Shown piece by piece: positions 22,219 to 33,319 of a DNA stretch of 64,000 bases. The translations under genes were made by a program, and so were the position numbers. Within the stretch, counting starts at the first letter, position 1, and the number at the start of each line of letters is the position of its first letter. The notes under the pieces are model-generated. The model made no database searches, was not told the DNA's origin, and saw only the letters and a list, made by a program, of their open reading frames with translations. Origin of the DNA: Parastagonospora avenae f. sp. tritici 18332-5 (lineage: Eukaryota > Ascomycota > Dothideomycetes > Pleosporales > Phaeosphaeriaceae); the NCBI GenBank assembly GCA_022559985.1, contig JAFJTR010000018.1, forward strand, positions 1-64,000, written 5' to 3'.

Positions 22219-24675
22219 TTACAAGCGCGCCATACCCCCCGTCGTCTTCCTCCTCTTCCTCCCCTTCTCCACTGCAACTCCAACATCCCCCTCCTTCCCA
22301 CCCCCCTCCCACAGCCCCTCGCCCACGAGATCCGCCAAATGCAGCACGCGATGCTGCACCGTCGCGCCATCTCTCCTATTCTTCCCCTCGCGCCTACTCC
22401 CACTAATCCTCTCCGCAAACCGCCAAAGCGGGCCCTCCGCAATAATCCCCTTCTCGCCCCTAACCGGCATCCACTCCTCGTTCAAACTGATCATAACCGG
22501 GCTCTTATCGCGCGGCTTCGTAACAACAACCATGCCCTCATCTTCGAACCTCGTGTACGCGTTTTTCAGGGTTTCTTTATTGACCGCTTCGAAGTAGGAC
22601 AGGTCGCCTTGGTGGTAGAGCGTCTTGCCGAACAGCTGGGCGCGGTTTTGCACGGCTTTCATGTCGAGGAAGGTGGGTAGGTGGGAGAGGGGTGGGGTGA
22701 GCATCATTAGGCTGATGCAGCCGAGCCAGGCGGCTTCAATGAAGGGGAAGATGAGGAAGAGGTAGAAGTCGAAGTTTTCGCGGCCGGATTCGCGCTCGGC
22801 GGGGGTGAGTTCGATCCACTCGATGCGGCCTTTGCCGTCCTCTGGATCGGTTTCAGTAGACGAGCGTGTGATTTTGATGACGTTGTCTGATTCGAGGCCC
22901 GCAAGAGTTCTGCGAAGATTGTAATCGAGGCCCTCGGTGGGGAAGATGAATTCGCCGCGGAACAGCTGCGAGAGGAAGTATACTTGTGAGTGCATATCGG
23001 CGTAGGAGATGCGTTGGTTTTCCGGACCGCCGCCTTGTTTAACTTTGGTGTAGAGGGCGGCGCTGACGAGGGATTGCAGGATGAAGAGGTGGATGGTCAT
23101 GTTGCGGTAGAAGGAGAGCTGGAAGCGGTCGACGGCGTAGAATGTGTCTTCTGGTAGGCCAGGGACGAGGCCGACGAGTCCTGGGCCGAGCACGTCAAGC
23201 GCGCGGTCTACCACGACGCTGGTAGGAAGGTTTCCGAAGTGGGCGACTCTACCGCCCTGCGCTCGTACTCGCTCACTGAGCCATTCTACGCGTCTTATGA
23301 GTTCAGACTTGCCAACACCTCGTCCACGGAGCGTTAGTAGGACTGTGCCGACAAGTGCCGTGGGCATTACTACCGAGACGTCGTTGATGTCGGACAGGAC
23401 CTTGTAGCCCAGTGTTCGTAGAAGTCGTAAGCGATCCTCTTTTGTGTCAAGTTGTTGCGGGAGCTTGCTGAAGCGCTCACGCTGTTCGTTGATGAATGTA
23501 CGTAGAGACCATGGTTCGTGGAATCGGACATCGACCCGGCCGAGTTTCAGCGACAGAACTGACGATGCCGAAAGGAAGTCCATTAGGTTCTCTTTCGGTT
23601 TTGGCTGGCCGAGTAGCTCGCTGATGTAAGAGTCGACCTCAATGACCTTGTCATACTGCGTCGATACTGGACAGATGATGGCGTCCTTGACACGTCCACT
23701 TGCAACACTGTCAAGCATGTAGCTCAGGATGCCAAACTTGGGTGGCAGAAGCTTTCCCGTCCGACTCCTGCCGCCCTCTACGAAACACTCCATATTGTAG
23801 CCGGTCTGCAGCAGAGTATCGATATAGGCCTGTACCAGCGTGATATAGAGTTGATCGTCTCCAAAGCTCCTCCGTATCCACATAGCGCCCGCATGTTGTA
23901 AGAAAGACCCCACGGCTGGGAAGTTCAAGTTGTCGCCCGCAACGACGGTCGGAAGCGCAAGACCAATCCGATAGCATATAATTTGCAACGAAACGTAATC
24001 GACATGTGACCGATGGCACGGCAGGAAGATAATGGACTGTTTATCCTTGGCCGCTTTCTCCGCAACCGCGCGCAGACGAAGCACTTCCTCGCTGGATACA
24101 TGCACGCCTTGGTGATACGCCCGAGTCAACAGCTGCGAAGCGAACCAATATGCGCCGCGAATGAAGCGCTTGCTCTCCATCTTGCAGATCATGTTGTCCG
24201 TCCAGCTGTCGCTGACTTCCATGAGCTGCTCTTCAATCTCTTCTCTCCGCTTCCTCTTCTTGTCCTCTCCAGCCACACCACTACTCTTCTGCGCATCTTC
24301 GCCTAGTAGACCCTCTTTTGCCTCAACCTCAACTCGCTTCGCTGCGAGATCTCGAACTTTAGTGACCAGCATGGGACTGCTCAACACTCGGGCCTTCATG
24401 TCCTCGCTGAAGCCCGAGTAGAATTCTGGCTGGCCAATGTGGTTGTCGAATGAGCGCCATCCTGTGCCTGAGAAGTGCATCGATACTTCGCGTATGAAGT
24501 CGAGCGGCGAGGAGCGGAATCGTGCCATGCTCTGGATGAGCCCGCGCTCGGGAGATTCTTCATAGCCGGCAGTGTGTAGGTATACTCGATCATCGGCGGT
24601 TATACTGAGGTCGGGGGCTTGTTCGGCAGGAGAGGAGGTCGCGGAGCGTTTGCGATCCTTGTTTGAAGTCGTCAT
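22219..24675 (-). CDS. Glycerol-3-phosphate / dihydroxyacetone-phosphate acyltransferase (PlsB-DHAPAT family)
   Basis: Single exon, 818 aa. The acyltransferase motifs are in order: HRSHVD (HX4D, residues 221-226), GAMWIRRSFG, then FVEGGRSRTGK, with IICPVSTQYDKVIE after it. Such enzymes acylate position 1 of glycerol-3-phosphate or dihydroxyacetone phosphate, the first step of glycerolipid or ether-lipid synthesis. The protein ends in ARL, which fits a type-1 peroxisomal targeting signal, so a DHAPAT-like peroxisomal role is possible. It is longer than bacterial-type motifs require, with a charged insertion KKRKRREEIEEQ around residue 140. Start MTTSNKDRKR looks natural. Confidence 0.9.
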   Translation of the reverse strand: MTTSNKDRKRSATSSPAEQAPDLSITADDRVYLHTAGYEESPERGLIQSMARFRSSPLDFIREVSMHFSGTGWRSFDNHIGQPEFYSGFSEDMKARVLSSPMLVTKVRDLAAKRVEVEAKEGLLGEDAQKSSGVAGEDKKRKRREEIEEQLMEVSDSWTDNMICKMESKRFIRGAYWFASQLLTRAYHQGVHVSSEEVLRLRAVAEKAAKDKQSIIFLPCHRSHVDYVSLQIICYRIGLALPTVVAGDNLNFPAVGSFLQHAGAMWIRRSFGDDQLYITLVQAYIDTLLQTGYNMECFVEGGRSRTGKLLPPKFGILSYMLDSVASGRVKDAIICPVSTQYDKVIEVDSYISELLGQPKPKENLMDFLSASSVLSLKLGRVDVRFHEPWSLRTFINEQRERFSKLPQQLDTKEDRLRLLRTLGYKVLSDINDVSVVMPTALVGTVLLTLRGRGVGKSELIRRVEWLSERVRAQGGRVAHFGNLPTSVVVDRALDVLGPGLVGLVPGLPEDTFYAVDRFQLSFYRNMTIHLFILQSLVSAALYTKVKQGGGPENQRISYADMHSQVYFLSQLFRGEFIFPTEGLDYNLRRTLAGLESDNVIKITRSSTETDPEDGKGRIEWIELTPAERESGRENFDFYLFLIFPFIEAAWLGCISLMMLTPPLSHLPTFLDMKAVQNRAQLFGKTLYHQGDLSYFEAVNKETLKNAYTRFEDEGMVVVTKPRDKSPVMISLNEEWMPVRGEKGIIAEGPLWRFAERISGSRREGKNRRDGATVQHRVLHLADLVGEGLWEGGGKEGDVGVAVEKGRKRRKTTGGMARL

Positions 24676-25187
24676 GGTGGCTAGTAATTGTATTGTACAG
24701 CGGCGTGCCGGGTCGTTTCAACGCAACGAGGTCTATGTGAGCACGGTTGGCCGCGGAGGTCTCATGGGCAATCGTCTGGAAGGAGGATACAATGAGATTA
24801 ATAGAGTATTATTGAGTCACAAAATTAAAAGAGTACATAGCATCGTGAAACATGATGGCAGGAGGCACCTTGGGAGAACAAGGTTGGAGCGCAATGAGAT
24901 CGCCCATGCGTCGGGAGGGCCGACTTCCCCAGGTCGTCACGATCACGCGTCTGTGCCTCGGCTTGTGGAGACGCCACGGAGCTTACCGCATGCAGCATTC
25001 TCCACAACCACACCACAATCACAAGTTCTTCAGTACATCTTTAAATGCTGATTCGTTGCAGTATAATGTTATATGGTTCATTTCAAAGCTTCGTAAGCCT
25101 ACGCTACTCCCGATGAAATTCCGCGAGACTCTCCAGGCTGAGCCTTCATCCTCCTGCACGCTTCCTCATCGAGCCTCCAAGCTGCCT
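24676..25187. other. Promoter region of the acyltransferase gene
   Basis: About 510 bp with no convincing ORF. It also carries the 3' flank of the small gene at 25188. Confidence 0.5.
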
Positions 25188-25427
25188 TCAATCCACTGCC
25201 GGGTGGTCATGTTCATCGTCGCTGACTTCATCCATCTCTTCCTTTGACGTTCCCTCCATCAGTTCATCGATCGCTCTGTCCTCTGCATTCTTTGCTTTCA
25301 GCTTTTTTTGATACGCATTTGTCTCGTAAGTCAACTTCTGCTTCCGCAACATAAGTTGGCGATAGCCAATCGAGAACGGATCCTTCTTCCTGGCGACGCT
25401 CGGATCCATCAATGACCTCTCTGACAT
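25188..25427 (-). CDS. Small charged protein of unknown function
   Basis: A 79-aa ORF. The N-terminal half is basic (VARKKDPFSIGYRQLMLRKQKL) with a central Lys-rich helix (YQKKLKAKNAEDRAI). The C-terminus is acidic (EEMDEVSDDEHDHP). The composition is coding-like and the ATG context is reasonable. I do not recognise the family. It lies between the acyltransferase and the HET gene on the same strand. Confidence 0.55.
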   Translation of the reverse strand: MSERSLMDPSVARKKDPFSIGYRQLMLRKQKLTYETNAYQKKLKAKNAEDRAIDELMEGTSKEEMDEVSDDEHDHPAVD

Positions 25428-25534
25428 TCTTCATAGAAAGACGATCGAATCCTAGTGGCGGATACCTGAGCGAGTACAGATCATAGGTTGCTACCAGCCC
25501 AAATCACTCTAAACCTCTGAATGATATACCGAGT

Positions 25535-28500
25535 TTAATCTAGCCAAACCATCCTCTCCTCGCCTTTCCTAATCTTCGCCCACTCTTCGGCAGCAAGATC
25601 ACTAAATTGTACCACGCCGACTCTGCGAAACGCGTTTCCGTCTCTCGCTGGAAGGTCTCGATCTTGCTTTCCGACTCGGCCAAGACATGCATTCAGGGCA
25701 TTAATGCTACAGCGCAACATCTGCAGTTCTGTCTCCCGGTCTGCATGCGTTCTCACTTCCAAGGAATCAGAGTTGCATGAGTTGTCCAAGCGAGATGTCT
25801 GTTCTACAAGTCTTAATTTAGTAAGCTGCGCGTAGTCATGAGTCGACATAAGCACCAGCGCGCTACCGGCATAGGTCTTTTCATCATCGCTCACTTTCTG
25901 AGCGACGAGTGGCAGGAGGTGGAATTTGAAGGGCTTGAACAGGGCTTCAGGAGGGTCTTCGTCCATCGCGACGTCGTGTCTCTGTGCAAGTCCAGTGTCT
26001 GTACGCTCGAACGTGAAGGTTCCGTCAACGGGATTTCTCTCGAGCCGTCCAGGTATGAGGTAACCTCGCACGGCCAACGAGTCGGACGCTGCGAATTGAG
26101 GCTGCATATCTCTGTTTGTTGCTTTGTCTTCGAAGTCAGAGAAGCTGAGCGGGGCGCTGTTATGATTCTTGATTGTGTAGCATCTTGTCGCCACAATGCG
26201 ATCACGGATTTGGACGGGTGCGTTCACCGAAGCCCACGACCAGCTAGGAAACGCAGCCTGTAGAGAAGCTATTCTTGCATCTGGCTTCAAAGTTTTGACC
26301 TGCCATGCTAATTGCTCGTGCAAAGCAATCGACCACAGTCCGCATCCATATTGGTTGACAGGCTGCAGATTATCCCTCACCAGCTTCGCAACACTCCAGA
26401 TCGCAAAAGTCTTGTCGGCTTGGTTCGTCAGTTCACAGGAGGTGTAATTGAGCACAGCAGTCTTCCAGAACGATTCCAACGAGTCTTCTACTACAAGACT
26501 TGACTCATCCTGGTCAGAATTCTTTCGTTGCAATCGACCTCGCCAGCGACGATCCGTTGTAGCTGTGGCAGATAGCGCAAAAGGCAGACCTTCGGGTAGA
26601 GTTTCACAGGCGCTCACTGTGCTGCAATCCCAGAACACTTGCGAACGTGTAAAGTGGATAATACGAGGAGAAAGCATTCTTTCTGCACAGAGTCAGCGAT
26701 CGCTTATCAAACAAGCATGTCTCCTTGCCTTGGAACACCCAACCACGTGTGTAGATAGGGCTCTGGAGCAGATCTTTTGCCCAGAGTTCCTTATCCAGAA
26801 CAACCCATGGTTCATCGACATTCATTCCCGACAACAGATTTCCAGGCCGGTCTCTGAATAAACCACCTCCCCCATCCACCGAGTCCGCGGCGACTATATT
26901 GCAGTAGGAATTTTGGTACACCAGGTGCATGTACTGCCCTTCCTCTCTAAAATCAGCGTCCTTGCCATCTTGGCAGATACACAAGGAATCGATCCAGATG
27001 TACTTCATGCCAATATGCTGTGCGACTTCAATTGCTTCCTTGAAGTTCTTGTTTCCGAGCTCCACCGCCGTGAAACCGTCTTTCATAAGCCGATCCTTGT
27101 TTTCCGTGGTAAGCCTCAAGAATTGTGGCTTTCGTCCCCAGCAATGACTAAGAGTAAGGTAGGGCCCTTCTTTCTTGTCCTCCCTGTTTATCACCCGATA
27201 ATGCCCTGCGACTCCTGTATCTATGTCTAGGATACGTTTGGGTACGTATGGTGTCAAATTAGGGCGTCTGCAGTCAACATGCCCGGAATTACAGGTATCC
27301 AGCCACTTTTTGATCTGCGCGCCAGTGTGTTGCAGAGTAGTGGTCGCTCCTAGGTTGTTCGCGCGTGGCGAGAACCCGAGTTCCGACCTCAGCATAAAGA
27401 CGAATCTTCTGAACATCGGTTTCTGATTGCGGTGATCGGCTCTCAAGGTCAGGACCAGGTGGTCGTTAGAGTTTGACGTCCTCCCCATTGTTCGCCTTGC
27501 CCAGTGGAGATCCAACACACGCATAGAATTCTCTGCCATATCTTTATAGGCATATAGGCAGATCAGGCATTCTCCGCCTTGGCCTTCATCCACCCATGTT
27601 AGCACTCCCGAGTTTGACTTGGTCCGGAACATGCTGTTTTGGCAAGGTACACATAGGCTCGTTGGCTCTCTTAGTATGGCTTCAACTATGCTCTTGCCTG
27701 AGACTTCACTTAGTCCTTCTCTTACACCCTGATCCCCGAGCAGCGTCCTCTGAGGCTTTTCCCGGGTTTCTTTCCTTGGGCCAGAAGTATTCTCGAAGCT
27801 GTAGCTGCGATCAAGGTTTCGTTCGCCTGTTTTGGCTTGGTTCAGATACTGCTTGATCAGAACTAAGTCTTTGTTGTAGTCGTCCCGAATGTACCAACCC
27901 AAGTCCCTGGCGTAAAGAGTGACTATATGTCTGTCTGCCTCCTCTTGGTCGGGTCCTAAACTGCCATGGAAGATGTGGGAAGAAAGAAGTCCACGTGCTG
28001 ACCCAATTGCTCGACGTACAAGCGGATAATCACTACCACCGCTGTGCGACTGGGAGCTGCTGGCATAGCTCAGTAATTCTTCAAGCCTACTGACTGACAT
28101 CCAGTCCCACTCTGCCACAATTATGATGGACAGTAGCGTTTGGTACCTCTGCAATGGTTCTGTAACATTGATACGATTGATCTCTGCATCGAAGAATGCG
28201 ACAATCTCCCGGGGAAGTCGATCGGTAGCTACCAAAGCGTCCTCCGGCGCCGCAAGATCGCGAATGTGATCAAGCCGCAATTTGACAAGATTGATGTTGC
28301 CATCACTAGGTTCACAGACCGCTGCTATGATGTTTTCGTCGATCCTTGCCCCATATTCAGCTTCCAGATCAGCTTGCACGAAGTATTCCAGCTCTGAAGG
28401 CACTGGATCAAGCCTCATTCTGACAACGTCGTACGGTTCAGACGGCAGGTGACTACCATCATGGCACTGTTTGCCCTCGTGCTTGCAAAGATCGCACAGA

Positions 28501-29241
28501 TCGTATGTGCACAAGTCGCATGCCCAGTAGATGTGTAATTCTTTTTCATCTTTCTTTCCCCAACCACAATTGTCGCAAAAACTGCGGGGGGCCGGCGGAA
28601 AGGGGTCAAGTTCGGACGCAGCATTGAGAAGGAGCACCCTCAATCCTCGAGCTTCGAGTGATCGTAGGTTCTCACGCAGTCTATCCTGAGCCGATCGCTG
28701 GAGTCGGTCATGGCCATCTATGATCAGATAAGCTCCATCCGATCCGCAAAGCTCGCGGGCCAAGGCTGCGCATAAATCTTCAAAATCTGTCCCTGACGAC
28801 GAGACGTTGATAGGCGCGGCTTTCAAGCATCCATCTTGGTCGACGTACTTGTTTGGATGCAGCTTTGGAGTGCGACGGGGCAGATTTTCAGAAGACTGTA
28901 GCGAAGATTGTGCCGTTAAGCCAGCCTGGGGTAACTGGTCATCGTGAACATGGATGAGCGCGATAGGAATGGCACTATGACTCCTTAGATGCCTTGAAAT
29001 TAGGGCCGCGAGAGTTGTCTGCAAGTGAAATGCTTTAGTCACACTCTAAAGCTATTTTGTCTATCTTGCCCAACTGACTCACCTTGCCATTTCCCGGTCC
29101 TCCATCGATGTGCAACTGCCACCGACGACAGGTTTGCATCCATGCTTGGAATCGGGAGTCCTGTAGAACGTTACGGAACAGTTGTTCCCGAACATCGATA
29201 GGCAGCGCAAGCTGTTGTTCCTGGTCCTTGCGCTCCATCAT
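25535..29241 (-). CDS. NACHT-like NTPase / ZZ-type zinc finger / HET domain protein
   Basis: Three exons: 29241-29083, 29018-26729 and 26682-25535, giving 1198 aa. The P-loop (GGPGNGKTT, residues 47-55) is rebuilt exactly by splicing exons 1 and 2. A Walker B-like AYLIIDGHD lies near 149-157. Then comes a ZZ-like zinc finger (about 201-243: CDNC, WACDLC, DLCDLC, a further Cys and His). After a NACHT-associated helical segment (VAFFDAEINRINV, EWDWMSVSRLEELL) the HET domain starts near 671, with LSHCWG, WIDSLCICQD and RGWVFQER. The last motif is formed across intron 2, a GC-AG intron. HET and NACHT proteins act in fungal nonself recognition and cell death. Further 5' exons are possible; the ATG at 29241 follows a likely acceptor (gtgttag). 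Confidence 0.85.
26683..26728 (-). other. GC-AG intron in the HET gene
   Basis: The 46-nt intron begins GCAAGG after exon sequence ending CCAAG, and ends tgtgcag with a gctgac branch-like motif. Only with this GC donor does the product read GWVFQERMLSPRIIHF, the standard HET motif. Confidence 0.85.
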
Positions 29242-29905
29242 GCGTTTAGCTAACACCGATTAATTGTATACCATAGGCATAGGAAATCTTGGAAGCCAGG
29301 ATGAAAACTGCGCCCGCGGTTCTGCGGGGATTTTGCGCACTGGTATGACAGATGCAATGAATCAAAAGCAAACGCATACAAGAGAAACGGCAGCCTTCGG
29401 ATAAGAGCACTCACTATTTTGAGAAAGCGCCCCCCTGCAGGCCGCTACCTCACCGGCGAAAGCAGACCAGGCTGAAACAAAGGCAATCAGCCTTAGATCA
29501 GAACGCGATATGCGCAAGATGAGGTTGCCTTTTACCCTCCCAAGAATGCCAGCCTGCGACGCTGTGATTCGTTGATTTCTTTCCGGCCCCCAAATGTCCT
29601 CCACCCATGGGCGCCACCAACTGCAGCCTTCAAGCCACGATTGCACCTCTATGTAAGCACATCTACCCATTATAATATAGTTGGTGATAAGTCGTCTAAG
29701 CTGAAGCTCATCATTTCTGCAAGTAAGCGCTGACAGCTGTATCTTCGCCCCTTATTAGCCCAGTCATTCATTTAGCCCCCATATCAGCTCTGCACGTCCG
29801 AGTCTTCCTGCATATGTTATGTCGCAAATCTCGCGACGCAAGAATTTGTGCGAATATCAATCAGTCCCAACCTAGCATTTGGGAAGCCATCTCAAGGTCG
29901 CCGAC
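29242..29905. promoter_or_regulatory. Divergent region between HET and S41 protease genes
   Basis: About 660 bp between opposite gene starts, likely carrying both promoters. It includes the uncertain frame at 29362-29670. No TATA box stands out. Confidence 0.4.
29362..29670 (-). other. Open frame upstream of the HET gene; possible 5' exon(s)
   Basis: A 102-codon minus-strand frame starts at ATG 29670 (MGRCAYIEVQSWLEG, Trp-rich). It contains a plausible intron (gtaaaagg to ttgtttcag, about 29536 to 29475) but could not be joined to exon 1 of the HET gene with confidence. It may be an upstream exon, a small separate gene or chance. Confidence 0.25.
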
Positions 29906-32750
29906 ATGTTGTCTTTCACTTTCATCTTTGGTCTTGTTCACTGGACTATTTTCTGTCTTGCTGTACAACATTCACTGCTCGATCATCTTCAGGGGCGTCA
30001 GGACACGACATCGTCTGATTTACCATGTTTGGATGTTGTTTCGGCGGCAGCGCAAGGTGCGCAAATATGGCTCATCTGGAGCAGGCAAATTCTAACATAT
30101 CACAGGTGTTTACGTCTTTGCGGCATCTGACGTGTTCAATTGCATCGAGAAAGTGCCTTTCAATGCCGCTGTTGCCTCTCGTTTTATTGACTACTACAAC
30201 GACACATTACAATTCCAAAGCACATTGGCATTTCTCAAGAATCCCCCAGAAGGATACCAACAGCCACCAGTCGATGTAGAACAGGAGCTTGAGCACATTC
30301 GAGCCAACATAACCTCGGGCGCCTACAAAACTCAGTATGCTTTTGAGAAGCAAGTGCAAGTGCTTATCAGTCGCATGCACGACAATCACGTTGTACTTGA
30401 TGCGGGCATTTTGGCAGCTTTTAGATTTGCCAGCCCCTATACGTTAGTATCGCTTTCTCGAGACGGATTAGAGGAACCAAAGATTTTCCTCAAGGAGGAT
30501 GTACTCGCGGCTACGAAGGAGGGGTACACGCTTTCCCCAGTCTCAAAGATTAATGACAAGGACGCTGTCGAATATCTGGAGTCCCTGGTCGCAATAAACT
30601 CGGATGGCTACGTCGAGCCGCACGCAGACTGGAACTCTGCCATGAGCAGTCCTGCCAAAGACATACAAGGATATCTGAGCGTGTTTGAACGCCTTACACT
30701 TTACCCTGGCGACGATCTCAGCTTCAAACTCGAAAACGGAACCACCTTGGATACAATCTGGCTTGCTATGTACGCAGAGACTGCCCTTACTGGCCCTTTG
30801 ACTACCCCTGGAGACTTCTACAACTACTTCGTTCTCGGTCTTGTACCCGCTGATTTCAATCCGGATGACCCTACTCCAACTTCATGGTGGCCGGCAGAAT
30901 ACAATTTACTCGATGGAATCAGCGATACTGCACCAGCGACTGAACCAGGCTTCAATTGCTTGAGTCCCACAGGACAAGTAGTAAATTGGTGTAATGTCAC
31001 GAATGGTCAGATTGGAGCGTACCCCAACGACCCAGTAGTCGTGCAGAATGACTTCTCGATTACAGGAGCTGGTGCCTTGTCAGGATACATCTTTGATGAT
31101 ATTTCTACCGGTGTCCTTAGCATACCGAGCTTCTATCAGAATGGTCTCAACGTCAAGTACTTCTTCAACGCCATTCGCGAATTCATGGGAAATGCGACAG
31201 AACGGGACACCAAGCGTGTAGTTATCGACCTCCAACAGAACAGTGGCGGATTAGTTTTACTCGCTCTTACGACGTTCCAACAACTTTTTCCTACACTGAA
31301 ATCGTACACGGGGAGTCGCATCAGGAGCCATCGATATGCAGACATACTCGGTGCGGCATACACGGAATGGTGGGAGTCGCTGGATCCGGACTCACCTGAA
31401 TCTCAAGACAACGTCGCATCAGAATGGATCTCAGCGAATCGTGTCAATGCTGCCACAGGTCAGAAGTTTGGATCATGGTCGGAGTATTCTGGGATTTTCC
31501 AAGATCGTGATGACATATTTTCTCAAAAGGTGAGAGAGATCCATTTGATTTGCCTCGCACTTGCTAACAAAAAGCTTAGCAACTTTACAATTTGAGCGAC
31601 GAAGTCTTTGACTACAGCATATTTGGTTGGACTTACGACCCTTGGGTGAACTCAAGCTATGTTGAGGATCAGCCAAGATGGGCTCCTGACGATATCGTTC
31701 TGGTGAGGATACTCGAACAGCTCGTATCACATATAACTAACGTTTGTTCAGCTCACAGACGGGCTGTGTTCTTCTGCTTGCGCATTGTTCGTCGAACTAA
31801 TGACAGAGATAGCAGAAGTACGAACGGTAACCGTGGGAGGTCGACCACATCACGGACCAATGCAGACAGCAAGTGGTAACCGCGGTGCCGCTATTTACAC
31901 ATCGGATCGTCTGGATTATGACATTGAAAGCCTGACCAAGATCGTCCAAAATAGGACGGCTTTTGAGCTTATGCCTTCACGCGATACTGGCATGTTCACG
32001 AACTATGCTTCGATCAACATTCGCGATCAAATGCGCCCTGAGGACCTGATGCCACTACAATTTCGCTATGTCGCATCTGATTGTCGGGTGTACTACACCC
32101 CCCAAAACGTCTACAACATGAGTCAACTTTGGAGGGACGTCTCTTCGGCCACTTGGGATAACGCGACCCTTTGCGTTCCCGACTCGACACACTACTCCAA
32201 GAGGACAAACGAAGAACGTAAAACCCAACCAAGAGCTGCCGACCCACCTACTGCCTTTGAAGTCCCAGGCGGCAATTCGGAACATCCACTTGACGTCTCG
32301 TTCAACGCAAGCGTTGGCCTTGTAGATGGTAGAGAATCGCGCAGCATTATCAAGTACAAACAATGTGGTAAAGACCCTAACAGTTGCGGAACTTACTATG
32401 TCTGCAAGCCGGTGGCTTCATCCTGTGACAGAGATGGAGATGGTACCCCGTTATACCTGTGTCTTCCGAAATGCAACACTCTATCAGGTAGCAACTGCAA
32501 GCCCGATACATCAAGACTGCCTCCGTCTGCCTCGCAGCAGCCGGTGAAGAAAAGGACAGTCGAGCCGCTGGGAGCGCTATCGAAGTTTGCCCCGAGGGTA
32601 GCTCCGGGCTCTCAGCTCCGGCTAGTTGTTTTACCACCAAGGACAAACCAGGCCACTGTGAATGGAAGGGTGTACAATGGATATATTGAGCCACCTACTC
32701 TTATAAAGACTTCGGATTACATCAGTGGCACACTGTGCGGTATTGTATAG
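29906..32750 (+). CDS. Secreted S41-family (CPAF-like) serine protease
   Basis: Four exons: 29906-30056, 30106-31529, 31580-31702 and 31752-32750, giving 898 aa. The N-terminal hydrophobic MLSFTFIFGLVHWTIFCLAV is a likely signal peptide. The fold shows VVIDLQQNSGGLVLLAL and, rebuilt across the last intron, LTDGLCSSACALFVE, where Ser573 or Ser574 would be the nucleophile. The layout matches fungal proteins annotated as peptidase S41, related to Chlamydia CPAF. Many N-glycosylation sites and paired cysteines in the C-terminal part (CKPVASSCDRDGDGTP) agree with secretion. It is transcribed away from the HET gene across about 660 bp. Substrate unknown. Confidence 0.88.
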
Positions 32751-33319
32751 GGCACATGGGCGCCTGATAAGGGAGTTTTTGTACAGTACGCATCTTGCAG
32801 CCATTGGGCAAGCAATCTTAAACCATTATAAATTCTTAGTAGACCTTCGGTGGATCTCTGCGTGTTCTTTTCCTTGATACATTTTCATATCCGCGATCTA
32901 CTCTTTATCACCTTGAAGAGAGTAAGGAGGACCTTCTACTTCTGGAATGAACAAAAACTTTAGCCCTGTATTGAAAGGAAAAGTTCCTCGAGATATGACC
33001 GTTGAACGCACCCCGGATACAAAGCTGGCCTGAGGGAGACCACTCTTGATCTTTGCGAACGATCACCGAACTTCAAGTTACAAGTAGACCCGAATTTCCT
33101 ACAGCCGCCGCGCGTGCCAAGGCTATAGGTCCAGGCACCCCCTCGGCTCTGGTTGGCCTGTTTGGGGGCTTAGCTCATAGGGCGTATCTCGACTCCGCCC
33201 CAATGACAACCTCACCAGTACAAAACGACACACTGACAATCGGTTTTGAAGTTCCTCTATCTCTCACTCCCTCCACCTGACCTTCGCTTGCAGACGTTAA
33301 TCAGCAAGTTGAATACATT
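32751..33319. other. Intergenic, nothing recognised
   Basis: 3' flank of the protease gene and 5' flank of the F-box gene. A 75-codon ORF at 33053-33280 has no supporting features. Confidence 0.5.
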
